From NCBI GenBank assembly GCA_031290005.1, contig JAITOJ010000135.1:1-6437 (forward strand): a stretch of DNA of 6,437 bases, given 5' to 3'. A program made the position numbers and the translations under genes. The DNA is from Treponema sp. GTDB lineage: Bacteria > Spirochaetota > Spirochaetia > Treponematales > Treponemataceae. Every line of letters begins with the position of its first letter. Positions within the stretch are counted from its first letter, which is position 1. Of the stretch, positions 1-6,225 are shown one piece after another. Below the pieces are notes generated by a model. The model was not told where the DNA came from. It worked only from the letters and a program-made list of their open reading frames with translations, and did not search any database.

Positions 1-1349
1 AGGGCGGTGGAAATGATGGTCAGACTGCCCCCTTCTTCCACATTCCGGGCGGCTCCGAAAAACCGCTTGGGTTTGTGCAGGGCGTTGGAGTCCACACCGC
101 CGGACAGCACCTTGCCCGACGTGGGCACGGTCTGGTTGTACGCCCGGGCGAGCCGGGTGATGGAATCCAGAAAAATCACCACGTCCCGCTTGTGCTCCAC
201 CAGGCGTTTGGCCTTTTCCAGCACCATCTCCGCCACCTGCACGTGCCGGGTGGCCTGCTCGTCAAAAGTAGATGAAATCACCTCCGCGTGAATCGACCGT
301 TCCATGACGGTCACTTCCTCGGGCCGCTCGTCGATAAGCCGCACAATCAGGTGCACCTCCGGGTGATTGGCCGTAATGGCGTTGGCGATTTTCTGCATCA
401 GAATAGTTTTACCAGCCTTGGGGGGCGACACAATCAGCGCCCGCTGGCCCTTCCCGATGGGGCAGAACAAATCCATGAGCCGGGTAGGAAGCTCGCCGGT
501 CACGGTTTCCAGACGCAGCTTTTCGTCCGGATACAGGGGTGTCAGGTTGTCAAAGGGAATGCGGGTCTGGGCAACCCGCGGCTCGTCAAAGTTGACGGTC
601 TCCACCCGCAGGAGGGAGAAAAATCGCTCCTGTTCCTTGGGGCTGCGGATTTGACCGTAGATGGTATCCCCGGTTTTCAGGTTGAACAGCCGGATTTGAC
701 TAGGGGACACGTAAATATCGTCTGGGCTGGGTAGATAGCTGTTCTGGGGGGAACGCAAAAAGCCGTATCCGTCGGGCAGAATTTCCAGCGCCCCCTCGGC
801 AAAAATGATGCCGCCGTGCTCGGTATGGGCCTTCAGAATCACAAAGATGAGTTCCTGCTTCTTCATGGGCGCCAGGTCGTCCGCTGAAATGCCGTAGCGG
901 ATAGCCGTTTCCCGCAGGTTATGCATCCCCATCCGGGTCAGTTCGTTGATGGAAAGGCGGATTTGAGAACCCGTATCCTGGCTTTGAGACTCCGCCTCCG
1001 CCGGAACTTGCTGCTGGGGACTATAGCCCCGTGTATCGTCTTGCGGCAGGCCCGGGTCAGCATAGCGCGGCTCCCGGAAACCTCCGCTATTTTCCCGAGG
1101 CAGCGCCGAAGGCCCTCTGCGCCGCATGGTGGGCCGGACAACCATACGTCCGGGAGTTTTCCGCCGCATGGGCTGCTCCTGGGACAAAGGCGGGGCAAAG
1201 TCAGGCAGGAAAACCCCGGCGCTCCCGGCAGGCTGCTGATACGGCGGGCTTTCCGCCGGGGGCGCACTCAGGTCAAATTCATTTTGTACCTCACCAAGAT
1301 TACCCGCAAAGGATTCAGAGGGTACATCAGTTGATTTTCGTTTTGGCAT
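1..1349 (-). CDS. rho: Transcription termination factor Rho, C-terminus cut off by window edge
   Basis: This is the hexameric RNA-dependent ATPase/helicase that ends transcription at Rho-dependent sites. One unbroken minus-strand frame of 449 codons runs from ATG at 1349 off the left edge. Residues 1-131 are a low-complexity extension rich in Pro, Gln and Arg, with an Arg cluster at about 61-79. The Rho N-terminal helical domain starts near 132. The cold-shock-like RNA-binding fold carries the DGYGFLR motif at 193-199. The Walker A loop PPKAGKT ends at K314-T315, the Walker B aspartate is D395 ([14 protein letters not shown]), and the Q-loop ([13 protein letters not shown]) follows. Compared with E. 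coli Rho (419 aa, from memory), about 100 C-terminal residues, including the R-loop and arginine finger, lie outside the window. A GGAG lies 11 bases before the ATG, and the gene starts 21 bases after the bactofilin stop. The family call is essentially certain; only the role of the extension is unknown. Confidence 0.97.
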   Translation of the reverse strand, partial: MPKRKSTDVPSESFAGNLGEVQNEFDLSAPPAESPPYQQPAGSAGVFLPDFAPPLSQEQPMRRKTPGRMVVRPTMRRRGPSALPRENSGGFREPRYADPGLPQDDTRGYSPQQQVPAEAESQSQDTGSQIRLSINELTRMGMHNLRETAIRYGISADDLAPMKKQELIFVILKAHTEHGGIIFAEGALEILPDGYGFLRSPQNSYLPSPDDIYVSPSQIRLFNLKTGDTIYGQIRSPKEQERFFSLLRVETVNFDEPRVAQTRIPFDNLTPLYPDEKLRLETVTGELPTRLMDLFCPIGKGQRALIVSPPKAGKTILMQKIANAITANHPEVHLIVRLIDERPEEVTVMERSIHAEVISSTFDEQATRHVQVAEMVLEKAKRLVEHKRDVVIFLDSITRLARAYNQTVPTSGKVLSGGVDSNALHKPKRFFGAARNVEEGGSLTIISTA

Positions 1350-1370
1350 AATTAGTTTTTCTCCATAAAA

Positions 1371-1850
1371 TTATAAGTGGTTATGACTATATTTGCTTTC
1401 TGTGTCATCTTGTTCTATTTCTTTCGCTTCTTCCGGGCCGGGCACAGACTTGGCCAGTATCTGCTTGTATTCTTGCGGGGACAAGGCAAAAATATCCGGT
1501 GTTTCGGAGTCTTCTTCCAGCATGGTCACTTGTCCGCAGAAATCCACCTTGTCCGCGATTTTCAGCCGCGCGGTGGTCACATCCCCGGTAATTTTGCAGC
1601 CGCTTTTCATCTCTAGCCGGGAAGGCGCTTTGACATTTCCAGCCACCTGTCCGGAGATGACGATGGTATCCGTGGTAATAGAATCCACGGTACAAACCGC
1701 AGTCTTCGCAATTTCCAGATTACCCCCGGATTTTATGGTTCCGTGGTACGCGCCGGTAATCACCAAGTTGTCGGTGAAGTCCAGTTCTCCCTCAAATTCC
1801 GTTTCGGTCCCGAATACGGTGATGTTTGGATGGCTCTCGTTGTCCGCCAT
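1371..1850 (-). CDS. Bactofilin family cytoskeletal protein
   Basis: Bactofilins polymerise without nucleotide into filaments or patches at the membrane and help set cell shape, organise peptidoglycan synthesis or position other proteins. The predicted product is 159 aa. A short polar N-terminus is followed by the bactofilin core at about 10-110, a series of short beta-helix-like turns rich in V/I, G and T (for example LVITGAYHGTIKSGGNLEI, then VISGQVAGNVKAPSRLEMKSG). Residues 111-159 form an acidic, charged tail. There is no signal peptide or membrane segment. I chose the ATG at 1850 because AAGAGG lies 6 bases upstream. An in-frame ATG at 1874, inside the upstream gene, would add 8 residues but has only a poor ribosome site. 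The start lies one base beyond the lnt stop and the ribosome site overlaps the end of lnt, so translation is probably coupled. The specific role (for instance in helical shape or flagellar anchoring) is not visible from sequence. Confidence 0.88.
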   Translation of the reverse strand: MADNESHPNITVFGTETEFEGELDFTDNLVITGAYHGTIKSGGNLEIAKTAVCTVDSITTDTIVISGQVAGNVKAPSRLEMKSGCKITGDVTTARLKIADKVDFCGQVTMLEEDSETPDIFALSPQEYKQILAKSVPGPEEAKEIEQDDTESKYSHNHL

Positions 1851-1851
1851 G

Positions 1852-3480
1852 TTAATCCTCTTTTCGCCCGCCATATTTTACCCGGACTGCCAAAATCATT
1901 CCCCATAACAGGGCAGCAGCGGCCAAAATTATATATAAAACACCCATATAGTCACCCCAACAGGTGTACAGGGTCTTTTTCGTCATATCCCGAATGGGGA
2001 TTTTACCCGTCAGCCAGGTTTCCCTGAACGGCTCCGCCATAGCGGTCACCTTCCCATTGGGGTCAATGATGGCGGTCTGCCCTGACGCGGTGGCCCGTAT
2101 TTCAGGAATCCGATTTTCCACGGTTCTGAAAACCGCCATGGACAGGTGCTGATACTGGCAGGCCAGACTCTTTGACCACGCATCGTTTGACAGATTCACC
2201 AGCGCATTGGCCCCGTTATTCACAAACCGCCTGCCGATATACCCAAAGGTGTCCTCAAAACAAACCGGCGTACCGAAATGCAATTCCCCCACGGAAAACA
2301 CATGGAGTTCCTTACCCGGCTCCCACATGTGGGTGTCCCCGTTCAAAAGCATTTCATACAGCTTTGGAAATTGCCTGCTGTACGGAAAATACTCAGTAAA
2401 CGGAACCAGGTGCATTTTCTTGTATACCTCCGGACGAGGGGGAATCACGTTTTGCCCCGGGGAAAACAACACTGTCGCGTTGTAATCCACCACACCCCGC
2501 CTGTCCTCAATATATCCCTCTTCCGCATGGTCGTTTCCGATAATAAACCGCACCGGGGCGCTATCCAGATAGGCGAGGAGGCTTTCCACCAGTTCAAACT
2601 TGTCGTGTTCCTCCCGCCGCTGATAGTGCCAGGCAATCCGAGGCACAAAAGCTGTTTCGGGCCACACCACCAGTTCAATGTCCAGCGAAGAAGCCAAGGC
2701 CTCATCGGAAAGACGCTGCAAGGTCACCAAATCCCGGCGATAGGCGGTCATGCCTCCCACCCAGGGATCGCTGTTCTGCTGAATCAGGGCGACCTCCACG
2801 GTTTTATCTTTCGAATAATCCACCGAGCCCACAAATCCATATATCACCGTAAAAGCAAAACAGGCGAGCCACAGGCAGGCGCTGATTTTGTGTGCCTTCA
2901 CCGAACGGTCATGAATGACCGCCGAAAACCAGGCTGACACAAACACGATAAGAGCGCTCACGCCCCACACTCCCGTCAAGTCGGCAATTTGTATCAGATG
3001 CGTCCAGCGCCAGTGGGAATAAGCGGTGACCCCATAATGGAAACCCGCAAACCCCAGGGTTTTTGCATATTCGTAAGCAACCCACATCAGCCATTGAACG
3101 AGCCAGCCTTTTTTCGGGAACCATACCACCGCCGCTTTAAGCAACGGAAAGACCAGCATCAAATACAACCCGTACATAAATGAAATAACAAATATGCCCA
3201 AGGGGTGAAAAGCCGCCAGCCAGTAGGTAAAAAAACAATAAGAGGCTATCCCGTAAATCAACCCACACAGCCACACTGTTTTCCATGAGACTCGCCGGAC
3301 CAACAGAAAAACCGGTATGTAGGCCGCATACGCCAAGAAAGGAAGACCCCGGACAAAAACAACGCTGGGCTGTGACAGCCCGAACAACGCCACCCCCATA
3401 GCAATATACGCCAAGGCAATGGCCACATTTTTAAGCGCTGTTTTTACTCCAGATTTCCTGTTCCTGGCAATCCGAATCAC
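1852..3480 (-). CDS. lnt: Apolipoprotein N-acyltransferase (Lnt)
   Basis: Lnt catalyses the last step of lipoprotein maturation, moving an acyl chain from a phospholipid to the amino group of the lipid-modified N-terminal cysteine, on the periplasmic face of the inner membrane. Predicted length is 542 aa (E. coli 512). An N-terminal membrane half has hydrophobic segments at about 18-42, 46-62, 69-87, 94-114, 125-138, 173-189 and 199-217. A nitrilase-like domain follows at about 228-497, then a final membrane helix at 512-534. The expected catalytic triad is present: E275 in VVWPETAFVP, K355 in YKKMHLVPF and C407 in GTPVCFED. NLSNDAW is also as expected. I prefer the GTG at 3480, which has GGAAAG 8 bases upstream and begins 5 bases after the hup stop. 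A GTG at 3519 would give 555 aa but overlaps hup by 34 bases and has no ribosome site. The enzyme fits a diderm, lipoprotein-rich organism. Confidence 0.95.
   Translation of the reverse strand: MIRIARNRKSGVKTALKNVAIALAYIAMGVALFGLSQPSVVFVRGLPFLAYAAYIPVFLLVRRVSWKTVWLCGLIYGIASYCFFTYWLAAFHPLGIFVISFMYGLYLMLVFPLLKAAVVWFPKKGWLVQWLMWVAYEYAKTLGFAGFHYGVTAYSHWRWTHLIQIADLTGVWGVSALIVFVSAWFSAVIHDRSVKAHKISACLWLACFAFTVIYGFVGSVDYSKDKTVEVALIQQNSDPWVGGMTAYRRDLVTLQRLSDEALASSLDIELVVWPETAFVPRIAWHYQRREEHDKFELVESLLAYLDSAPVRFIIGNDHAEEGYIEDRRGVVDYNATVLFSPGQNVIPPRPEVYKKMHLVPFTEYFPYSRQFPKLYEMLLNGDTHMWEPGKELHVFSVGELHFGTPVCFEDTFGYIGRRFVNNGANALVNLSNDAWSKSLACQYQHLSMAVFRTVENRIPEIRATASGQTAIIDPNGKVTAMAEPFRETWLTGKIPIRDMTKKTLYTCWGDYMGVLYIILAAAALLWGMILAVRVKYGGRKED
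1857..1862 (-). promoter_or_regulatory. Ribosome binding site of the bactofilin gene, inside the end of lnt
   Basis: AAGAGG on the minus strand sits within the last codons of lnt, 6 bases before the ATG at 1850. It supports that start over the in-frame ATG at 1874 and points to translational coupling with lnt. Confidence 0.7.
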
Positions 3481-3485
3481 AAAAA

Positions 3486-3803
3486 TTACTTTCCGGTCTT
3501 TGGCGCCGGCAGATTCCACATAGCGGTTTTAAGGTCCCGACCGGAACGGAAGGCAGCCACATAGTGCGGCGGTACAGACAGGTGTTCGCCTGTTTTCGGG
3601 TTCCGTGCTTTTGCCCGGCCTTTGCGAAGCCGGGGCTCAAAAGTACCGAACCCACGCAGTTCAATGGTAGAACCTTCTTTGAGCGCCTGCTTGAATTCAT
3701 CCAGCAAAGACTCAAGAATAACCTGAACCACTTTCTTTTCCAAACGGGTTTCTTCGTATACCGCTTCAATCAAATCAATTTTCGTTACCTTTTTAGAAGA
3801 CAT
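3486..3803 (-). CDS. hup: HU/IHF-family nucleoid DNA-binding protein
   Basis: HU-type proteins bind DNA as dimers, bend it through two beta-arms and compact the nucleoid. The product is 105 aa, slightly longer than the usual 90. The N-terminal helices (about 7-42) are followed by the beta-sheet and DNA-binding arm, with the family signature GFGTFEPRLRKGRAKARNP at 51-69 and the arm-tip proline P69 in RNPKTGE. The conserved AAFRSGRDLK lies near 83-92, and a short basic/proline tail (PAPKTGK) ends the protein. The ATG at 3803 is chosen because GAGG sits 5 bases upstream. An in-frame TTG at 3824 would add 7 residues and looks less likely. The gene lies 29 bases downstream of rpsT and 5 bases upstream of lnt. 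HU versus IHF subunit cannot be settled from sequence alone; a single spirochaete-type HU next to rpsT (as for Borrelia Hbb, from memory) is the most likely reading. Confidence 0.94.
   Translation of the reverse strand: MSSKKVTKIDLIEAVYEETRLEKKVVQVILESLLDEFKQALKEGSTIELRGFGTFEPRLRKGRAKARNPKTGEHLSVPPHYVAAFRSGRDLKTAMWNLPAPKTGK
3489..3494 (-). promoter_or_regulatory. Ribosome binding site supporting the lnt GTG start
   Basis: GGAAAG on the minus strand overlaps the last codons of hup and lies 8 bases before the GTG at 3480. The alternative GTG at 3519 has no purine-rich element in front of it, so this site decides the start. It also suggests that ribosomes ending hup can continue into lnt. Confidence 0.6.
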
Positions 3804-3832
3804 ATTCACCTCAAGAATTATCAAATGTATTT

Positions 3833-4123
3833 TCAGTTAGTTGGAGCGGCAGGAACGGAGAATGAAACATTGTAGAGTTTCATCATCCGGGATTTTTTCC
3901 GTGCCGCCGCATTTTTAGATATAACACCCTTCCCGGCTGCCGTGTCAAGGGCCTTTACCAAGGTTTTTAAAGCCGCTTCCGCGTCCGACGCGTCTTTCGA
4001 GTGAACCGCCTCAACGTATTTTCGGGCGTAGGTACGACCGGCGCTCTTAACTGCTTTATTCCGCATCCTGCGAGCCTCGCTCTGAGCATGCCGTTTTTCC
4101 GCCGATGATTTTTTTACTGCCAA
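3833..4123 (-). CDS. rpsT: 30S ribosomal protein S20, TTG start
   Basis: S20 is a primary 16S rRNA-binding protein of the small subunit. The product is 96 aa, very basic and almost entirely helical, with the usual N-terminal pattern AVKKSSAEKRHAQSEARRMRN and the C-terminal GVISKNAAARKKSRMMKLYN. The frame stays open up to an ATG at 4186, but that reading would start inside the promoter and add 21 residues foreign to S20. The TTG at 4123 places the conserved Ala-Val-Lys-Lys at positions 2-5 and has a perfect GGAGG 7 bases upstream, so TTG is very probably the true start. This is the first gene of the leftward operon, about 27 bases behind the predicted transcription start. A rare start codon could limit expression, as known for S20 genes in other bacteria that use UUG (from memory, E. 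coli rpsT also starts with UUG). Confidence 0.95.
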   Translation of the reverse strand: MAVKKSSAEKRHAQSEARRMRNKAVKSAGRTYARKYVEAVHSKDASDAEAALKTLVKALDTAAGKGVISKNAAARKKSRMMKLYNVSFSVPAAPTN

Positions 4124-4130
4124 AGGAAAT

Positions 4131-4135
4131 CCTCC
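4131..4135 (-). promoter_or_regulatory. Ribosome binding site fixing the rpsT TTG start
   Basis: GGAGG on the minus strand lies 7 bases before the TTG at 4123. It is the best Shine-Dalgarno match in the neighbourhood and decides the start against the upstream ATG at 4186. Confidence 0.85.
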
Positions 4136-4156
4136 ATAATCAATTAAACTTGTGCA

Positions 4157-4186
4157 ATAATAACAAATGTGGGGAGAATTAGTCAA
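4157..4186 (-). promoter_or_regulatory. Promoter of the rpsT-hup-lnt-bactofilin-rho operon
   Basis: On the minus strand TTGACT (4186-4181) is followed, after an 18-base spacer, by TATTAT (4162-4157). Both boxes match the housekeeping sigma-70 consensus in five of six positions. The transcript would begin near 4150, giving a leader of about 27 bases before the TTG. A run of nine A (4197-4205 on the plus strand, T on the minus strand) lies just upstream and could act as an UP-like element. No other clear promoter was seen between here and rho. Confidence 0.7.
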
Positions 4187-4211
4187 GAGATTTTGTAAAA
4201 AAAAATCGTTC

Positions 4212-4245
4212 TTGACAATCTTTCCTGTTTTTCTTACTGTATACT
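4212..4245 (+). promoter_or_regulatory. Putative leuC-leuD promoter, unusual spacing
   Basis: A perfect TTGACA (4212-4217) and a good -10-like TATACT (4240-4245) are present, but they are 22 bases apart rather than about 17. At the normal 17-base spacing the -10 would be the weaker TACTGT (4235-4240). Either the TATACT works with help from an activator or an upstream A-tract, or the weaker box is used. The leader to the leuC ATG is then about 35-45 bases, too short for a leucine attenuator or T-box, and none is visible. Confidence 0.45.
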
Positions 4246-4287
4246 TGCTATTTTTATGAATACTAACGCTTGTTGAATGGAGAAATC

Positions 4288-5586
4288 ATGGGAAAAACCA
4301 TAGCGGAAAAGATTTTTGACGCCCATCTGGCGGACAAACCCTTTGTGGATACCTGGGTGCTGTCCCTGGACCGGGTGTTCTGCCACGAAATAACCACCCC
4401 CGTCGCCATTGTGGATTTGATGGAAGCCAAACGGGACAAGGTGTTTGACCCCGCGAAAATCAAGGCCGTCATCGACCACGTAACCCCGGCGAAGGACTCC
4501 CAAACCGCCTTGCAGGGCAAAATCTTGCGGGACTGGGCGCGCCGCCACGGAATCAAAGATTTTTTTGACATCGGGGCCAACGGGGTATGCCATGCCATTT
4601 TCCCTGAAAAAGGTTTTGTCCGTCCGGGCTATACGGTGATTATGGGGGACAGCCACACCTGCACCCACGGAGCCTTCGGAGCCTTTGCCGCCGGGGTGGG
4701 CACCACCGACCTGGAAGTGGGCATCCTGAAGGGGGTATGCGCCTTCAAATACCCCAAGACCATGAAATGTACCCTCACCGGAACTCTGCGTCCGGGGGTG
4801 TACGCCAAGGACGTGATTCTCTTTCTCATCGGTCAAATTGGGGTGAACGGGGCCACCAACTGCGTCATGGAGTTCGGCGGGGAGGTTATAGACAGCCTGA
4901 GCATGGAATCCCGCATGACGCTGTGCAATATGGCGGTTGAGGCGGGGGCCACCAGCGGCCTCTGCCCGCCGGACATGACCACCGTGGAGTATTTGTGGCC
5001 CTTTATTAAGGAAGAGTTTCCGTCCAAAGAGGCGGCTCTGGCAAAGTACGCCGCATGGAAGTCCGATGAGGATGCGGTGTATGAAAAGGCGCTGAGCTTC
5101 GATGTGTCCTCCCTGGAGCCGCTGGCCACGGTGGGGTATAAGCCCGACCAGGTGAAGCCGGTGAGCGCTCTGGCGGGGACAAAGGTGGACCAGGTGTATA
5201 TCGGTTCCTGTACCAACGGACGGATTGAAGACCTGCGGATTGCCGTCGACGTGCTTGCCCGCGGCTTGCGGGAACACCGGCGGATCGCGCCGGGGGTGCG
5301 GGGCGTCGTCTCTCCGGCGACAACGAGCATTTATAAACAGGCTTTGGAAGAGGGCCTGATTTCGGTGTTCCTGGACGCGGGGTTCTGCGTGACCAACCCC
5401 ACCTGCGGGGCCTGCCTGGGCATGAGCAACGGCGTGCTCGCCGAAGGGGAGGTGTGCGCCTCCACCACCAACCGGAATTTTAACGGCCGCATGGGCAAGG
5501 GGGGCATGGTGCATCTGATGAGCCCCGCTACCGCCGCCGCCGCCGCCCTGGCGGGGGCGATTGCCAACTCGCCGTTATTTTCGTAG
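4288..5586 (+). CDS. leuC: 3-isopropylmalate dehydratase large subunit, LeuC2/homoaconitase-like
   Basis: This is the catalytic large subunit of an aconitase-superfamily hydro-lyase, which with the next gene would interconvert 2- and 3-isopropylmalate in leucine synthesis in the cytoplasm. It is 432 aa, shorter than E. coli LeuC (466) and typical of the archaeal/clostridial LeuC2-HacA-DmdA branch. Visible motifs are DHVTPAKDSQ near 63-72, MGDSHTCTHGAFGAFAAGVGTTD near 119-141, and the three [4Fe-4S] ligands: C308 in GSCTNGR plus C373 and C376 in NPTCGACLG. These are followed by the NRNFNGRMG substrate loop at 395-403. The ATG at 4288 has GGAG 5 bases upstream; a TTG at 4270 would add only 6 residues. 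The C-terminus has an alanine-rich run from consecutive GCC codons, normal for the family. leuD follows after 23 bases. Homoaconitate or 2,3-dimethylmalate chemistry cannot be excluded from sequence. Confidence 0.9.
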   Translation: MGKTIAEKIFDAHLADKPFVDTWVLSLDRVFCHEITTPVAIVDLMEAKRDKVFDPAKIKAVIDHVTPAKDSQTALQGKILRDWARRHGIKDFFDIGANGVCHAIFPEKGFVRPGYTVIMGDSHTCTHGAFGAFAAGVGTTDLEVGILKGVCAFKYPKTMKCTLTGTLRPGVYAKDVILFLIGQIGVNGATNCVMEFGGEVIDSLSMESRMTLCNMAVEAGATSGLCPPDMTTVEYLWPFIKEEFPSKEAALAKYAAWKSDEDAVYEKALSFDVSSLEPLATVGYKPDQVKPVSALAGTKVDQVYIGSCTNGRIEDLRIAVDVLARGLREHRRIAPGVRGVVSPATTSIYKQALEEGLISVFLDAGFCVTNPTCGACLGMSNGVLAEGEVCASTTNRNFNGRMGKGGMVHLMSPATAAAAALAGAIANSPLFS

Positions 5587-5609
5587 TATTTCGTAATAAG
5601 GAGCAGAGC

Positions 5610-6143
5610 ATGAAACAATTTGAAGGGAAAGTCCTTTTTCTTGACCGTTCGGATATCAATACGGATGAAATCATCCCCGCCAAGTACCTGTCGGAAATCA
5701 GCCGGCAGGCCTTGAAGCCCTATCTGTTGGAGGACTTGAAGCTGGAAGGCTTTGACCCCAAGACGAGCCTTGCGGGGGTCTCGGTGATTATCACCAGGGA
5801 CAACTTTGGCTGCGGGTCGTCCCGGGAACACGCCCCCTGGGCGCTGGAGGTGAACGGGATTTTCGCGGTAGTGGCGATGGGGTTTGCCCGGATTTTCCGG
5901 CAGAATATGTTCAATTGCGGCCTTTTGGCGGCGGAACTGGACGAGGAATCCATCAACGACATGTTCAGGACTTTTGCGGACAAACCTACCCAGTGCAAAA
6001 TTAATTTTGCTGATGACAACAGCGCCAAGGTCAAGCTGATTGCGGGCAGCCTTTCTAAAAACTATCCCTTCCGGCTGGAGGGGTTTGACAAGGCCCTCAT
6101 CGAAAGCGGCGGCTGGGTGGGGTACGCGGAGCAGAAGTATTAG
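5610..6143 (+). CDS. leuD: 3-isopropylmalate dehydratase small subunit, LeuD/DmdB-like
   Basis: This is the small (swivel-domain) subunit that completes the active site of the LeuC-type enzyme. It is 177 aa, between the short archaeal forms (about 165) and E. coli LeuD (201). The beta strand at the start is followed by the substrate-recognition loop NTDEIIPAKYL at 17-27, the catalytic-serine motif NFGCGSSREHAPWAL at 65-79, and the typical FARIFRQNMFNCGLL at 92-106. AAGGAG lies 6 bases before the ATG, so the start is well supported. It is transcribed with leuC across a 23-base gap. The loop after the conserved YL reads SEI, unlike the variants I recall for characterised isopropylmalate or homoaconitate enzymes, which leaves the substrate open. 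No leuA or leuB lies in the window to confirm the pathway. Confidence 0.88.
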   Translation: MKQFEGKVLFLDRSDINTDEIIPAKYLSEISRQALKPYLLEDLKLEGFDPKTSLAGVSVIITRDNFGCGSSREHAPWALEVNGIFAVVAMGFARIFRQNMFNCGLLAAELDEESINDMFRTFADKPTQCKINFADDNSAKVKLIAGSLSKNYPFRLEGFDKALIESGGWVGYAEQKY

Positions 6144-6212
6144 AAGGTAAAAAGGTAAATATGAAATAATTTTTTCATATTTACCGCACTTGACGTTTTA
6201 CCCCTTATTTTT
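6144..6212 (+). terminator. Nested inverted repeat after leuD, possible terminator
   Basis: Directly after the leuD stop the 8-mer AAGGTAAA occurs twice in tandem (6144-6151, 6152-6159). The second copy begins a perfect 13-bp inverted repeat (6154-6166 with 6173-6185, 6-base loop). The first copy pairs with a further TTTTACC downstream (6146-6152 with 6196-6202), giving an outer stem around the inner hairpin. The outer stem is followed by TTATTTTT (6205-6212), as in a Rho-independent terminator. The stems are AT-rich, so termination may be weak. The element also overlaps the putative grpE promoter. Confidence 0.5.
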
Positions 6213-6219
6213 GTATGTT
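6190..6219 (+). promoter_or_regulatory. Putative grpE promoter
   Basis: TTGACG (6190-6195) and TATGTT (6214-6219) are separated by 18 bases. This is a moderate sigma-70 match that would start transcription near 6226. The -35 box lies in the single-stranded part of the nested inverted repeat. No CIRCE-type heat-shock operator (TTAGCACTC-N9-GAGTGCTAA) is visible in the gap. Confidence 0.35.
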
Positions 6220-6225
6220 TAGTGT

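Noticed and set aside
288..1334. Plus-strand open frames of about 100-150 codons opposite rho (288-734 and 921-1334)
   Set aside because: They are antisense to a continuous Rho reading frame and have no motif or ribosome site of note.
1393..1908. 171-codon plus-strand open frame opposite the bactofilin gene
   Set aside because: The minus-strand frame encodes a clear bactofilin core; the plus-strand product is an unstructured Ser/Val-rich shadow.
2278..2937. 219-codon plus-strand open frame opposite lnt
   Set aside because: It lies wholly inside lnt, whose catalytic triad and membrane segments are in the minus-strand frame; no family features are visible in the plus-strand product.
4124..4186. 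N-terminal extension of S20 from ATG at 4186
   Set aside because: The added 21 residues do not resemble S20, the start would lie in the -35 box of the operon promoter, and the TTG at 4123 has a perfect GGAGG.
4246..4287. Leucine attenuator or T-box in front of leuC
   Set aside because: The leader is only some tens of bases long, holds no leucine-rich reading frame, no T-box motif and no terminator hairpin.
4234..5514. 426-codon open frame on the minus strand opposite leuC
   Set aside because: Its product is rich in His, Gly and Pro with no recognisable motif, as expected for the antisense of a GC-rich gene. leuC on the other strand has full family motifs and a ribosome site.
5526..5560. GCC repeat near the end of leuC
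   Set aside because: It encodes the alanine-rich C-terminal helix usual for this family; a run of GCC codons in a GC-rich gene needs no further explanation.
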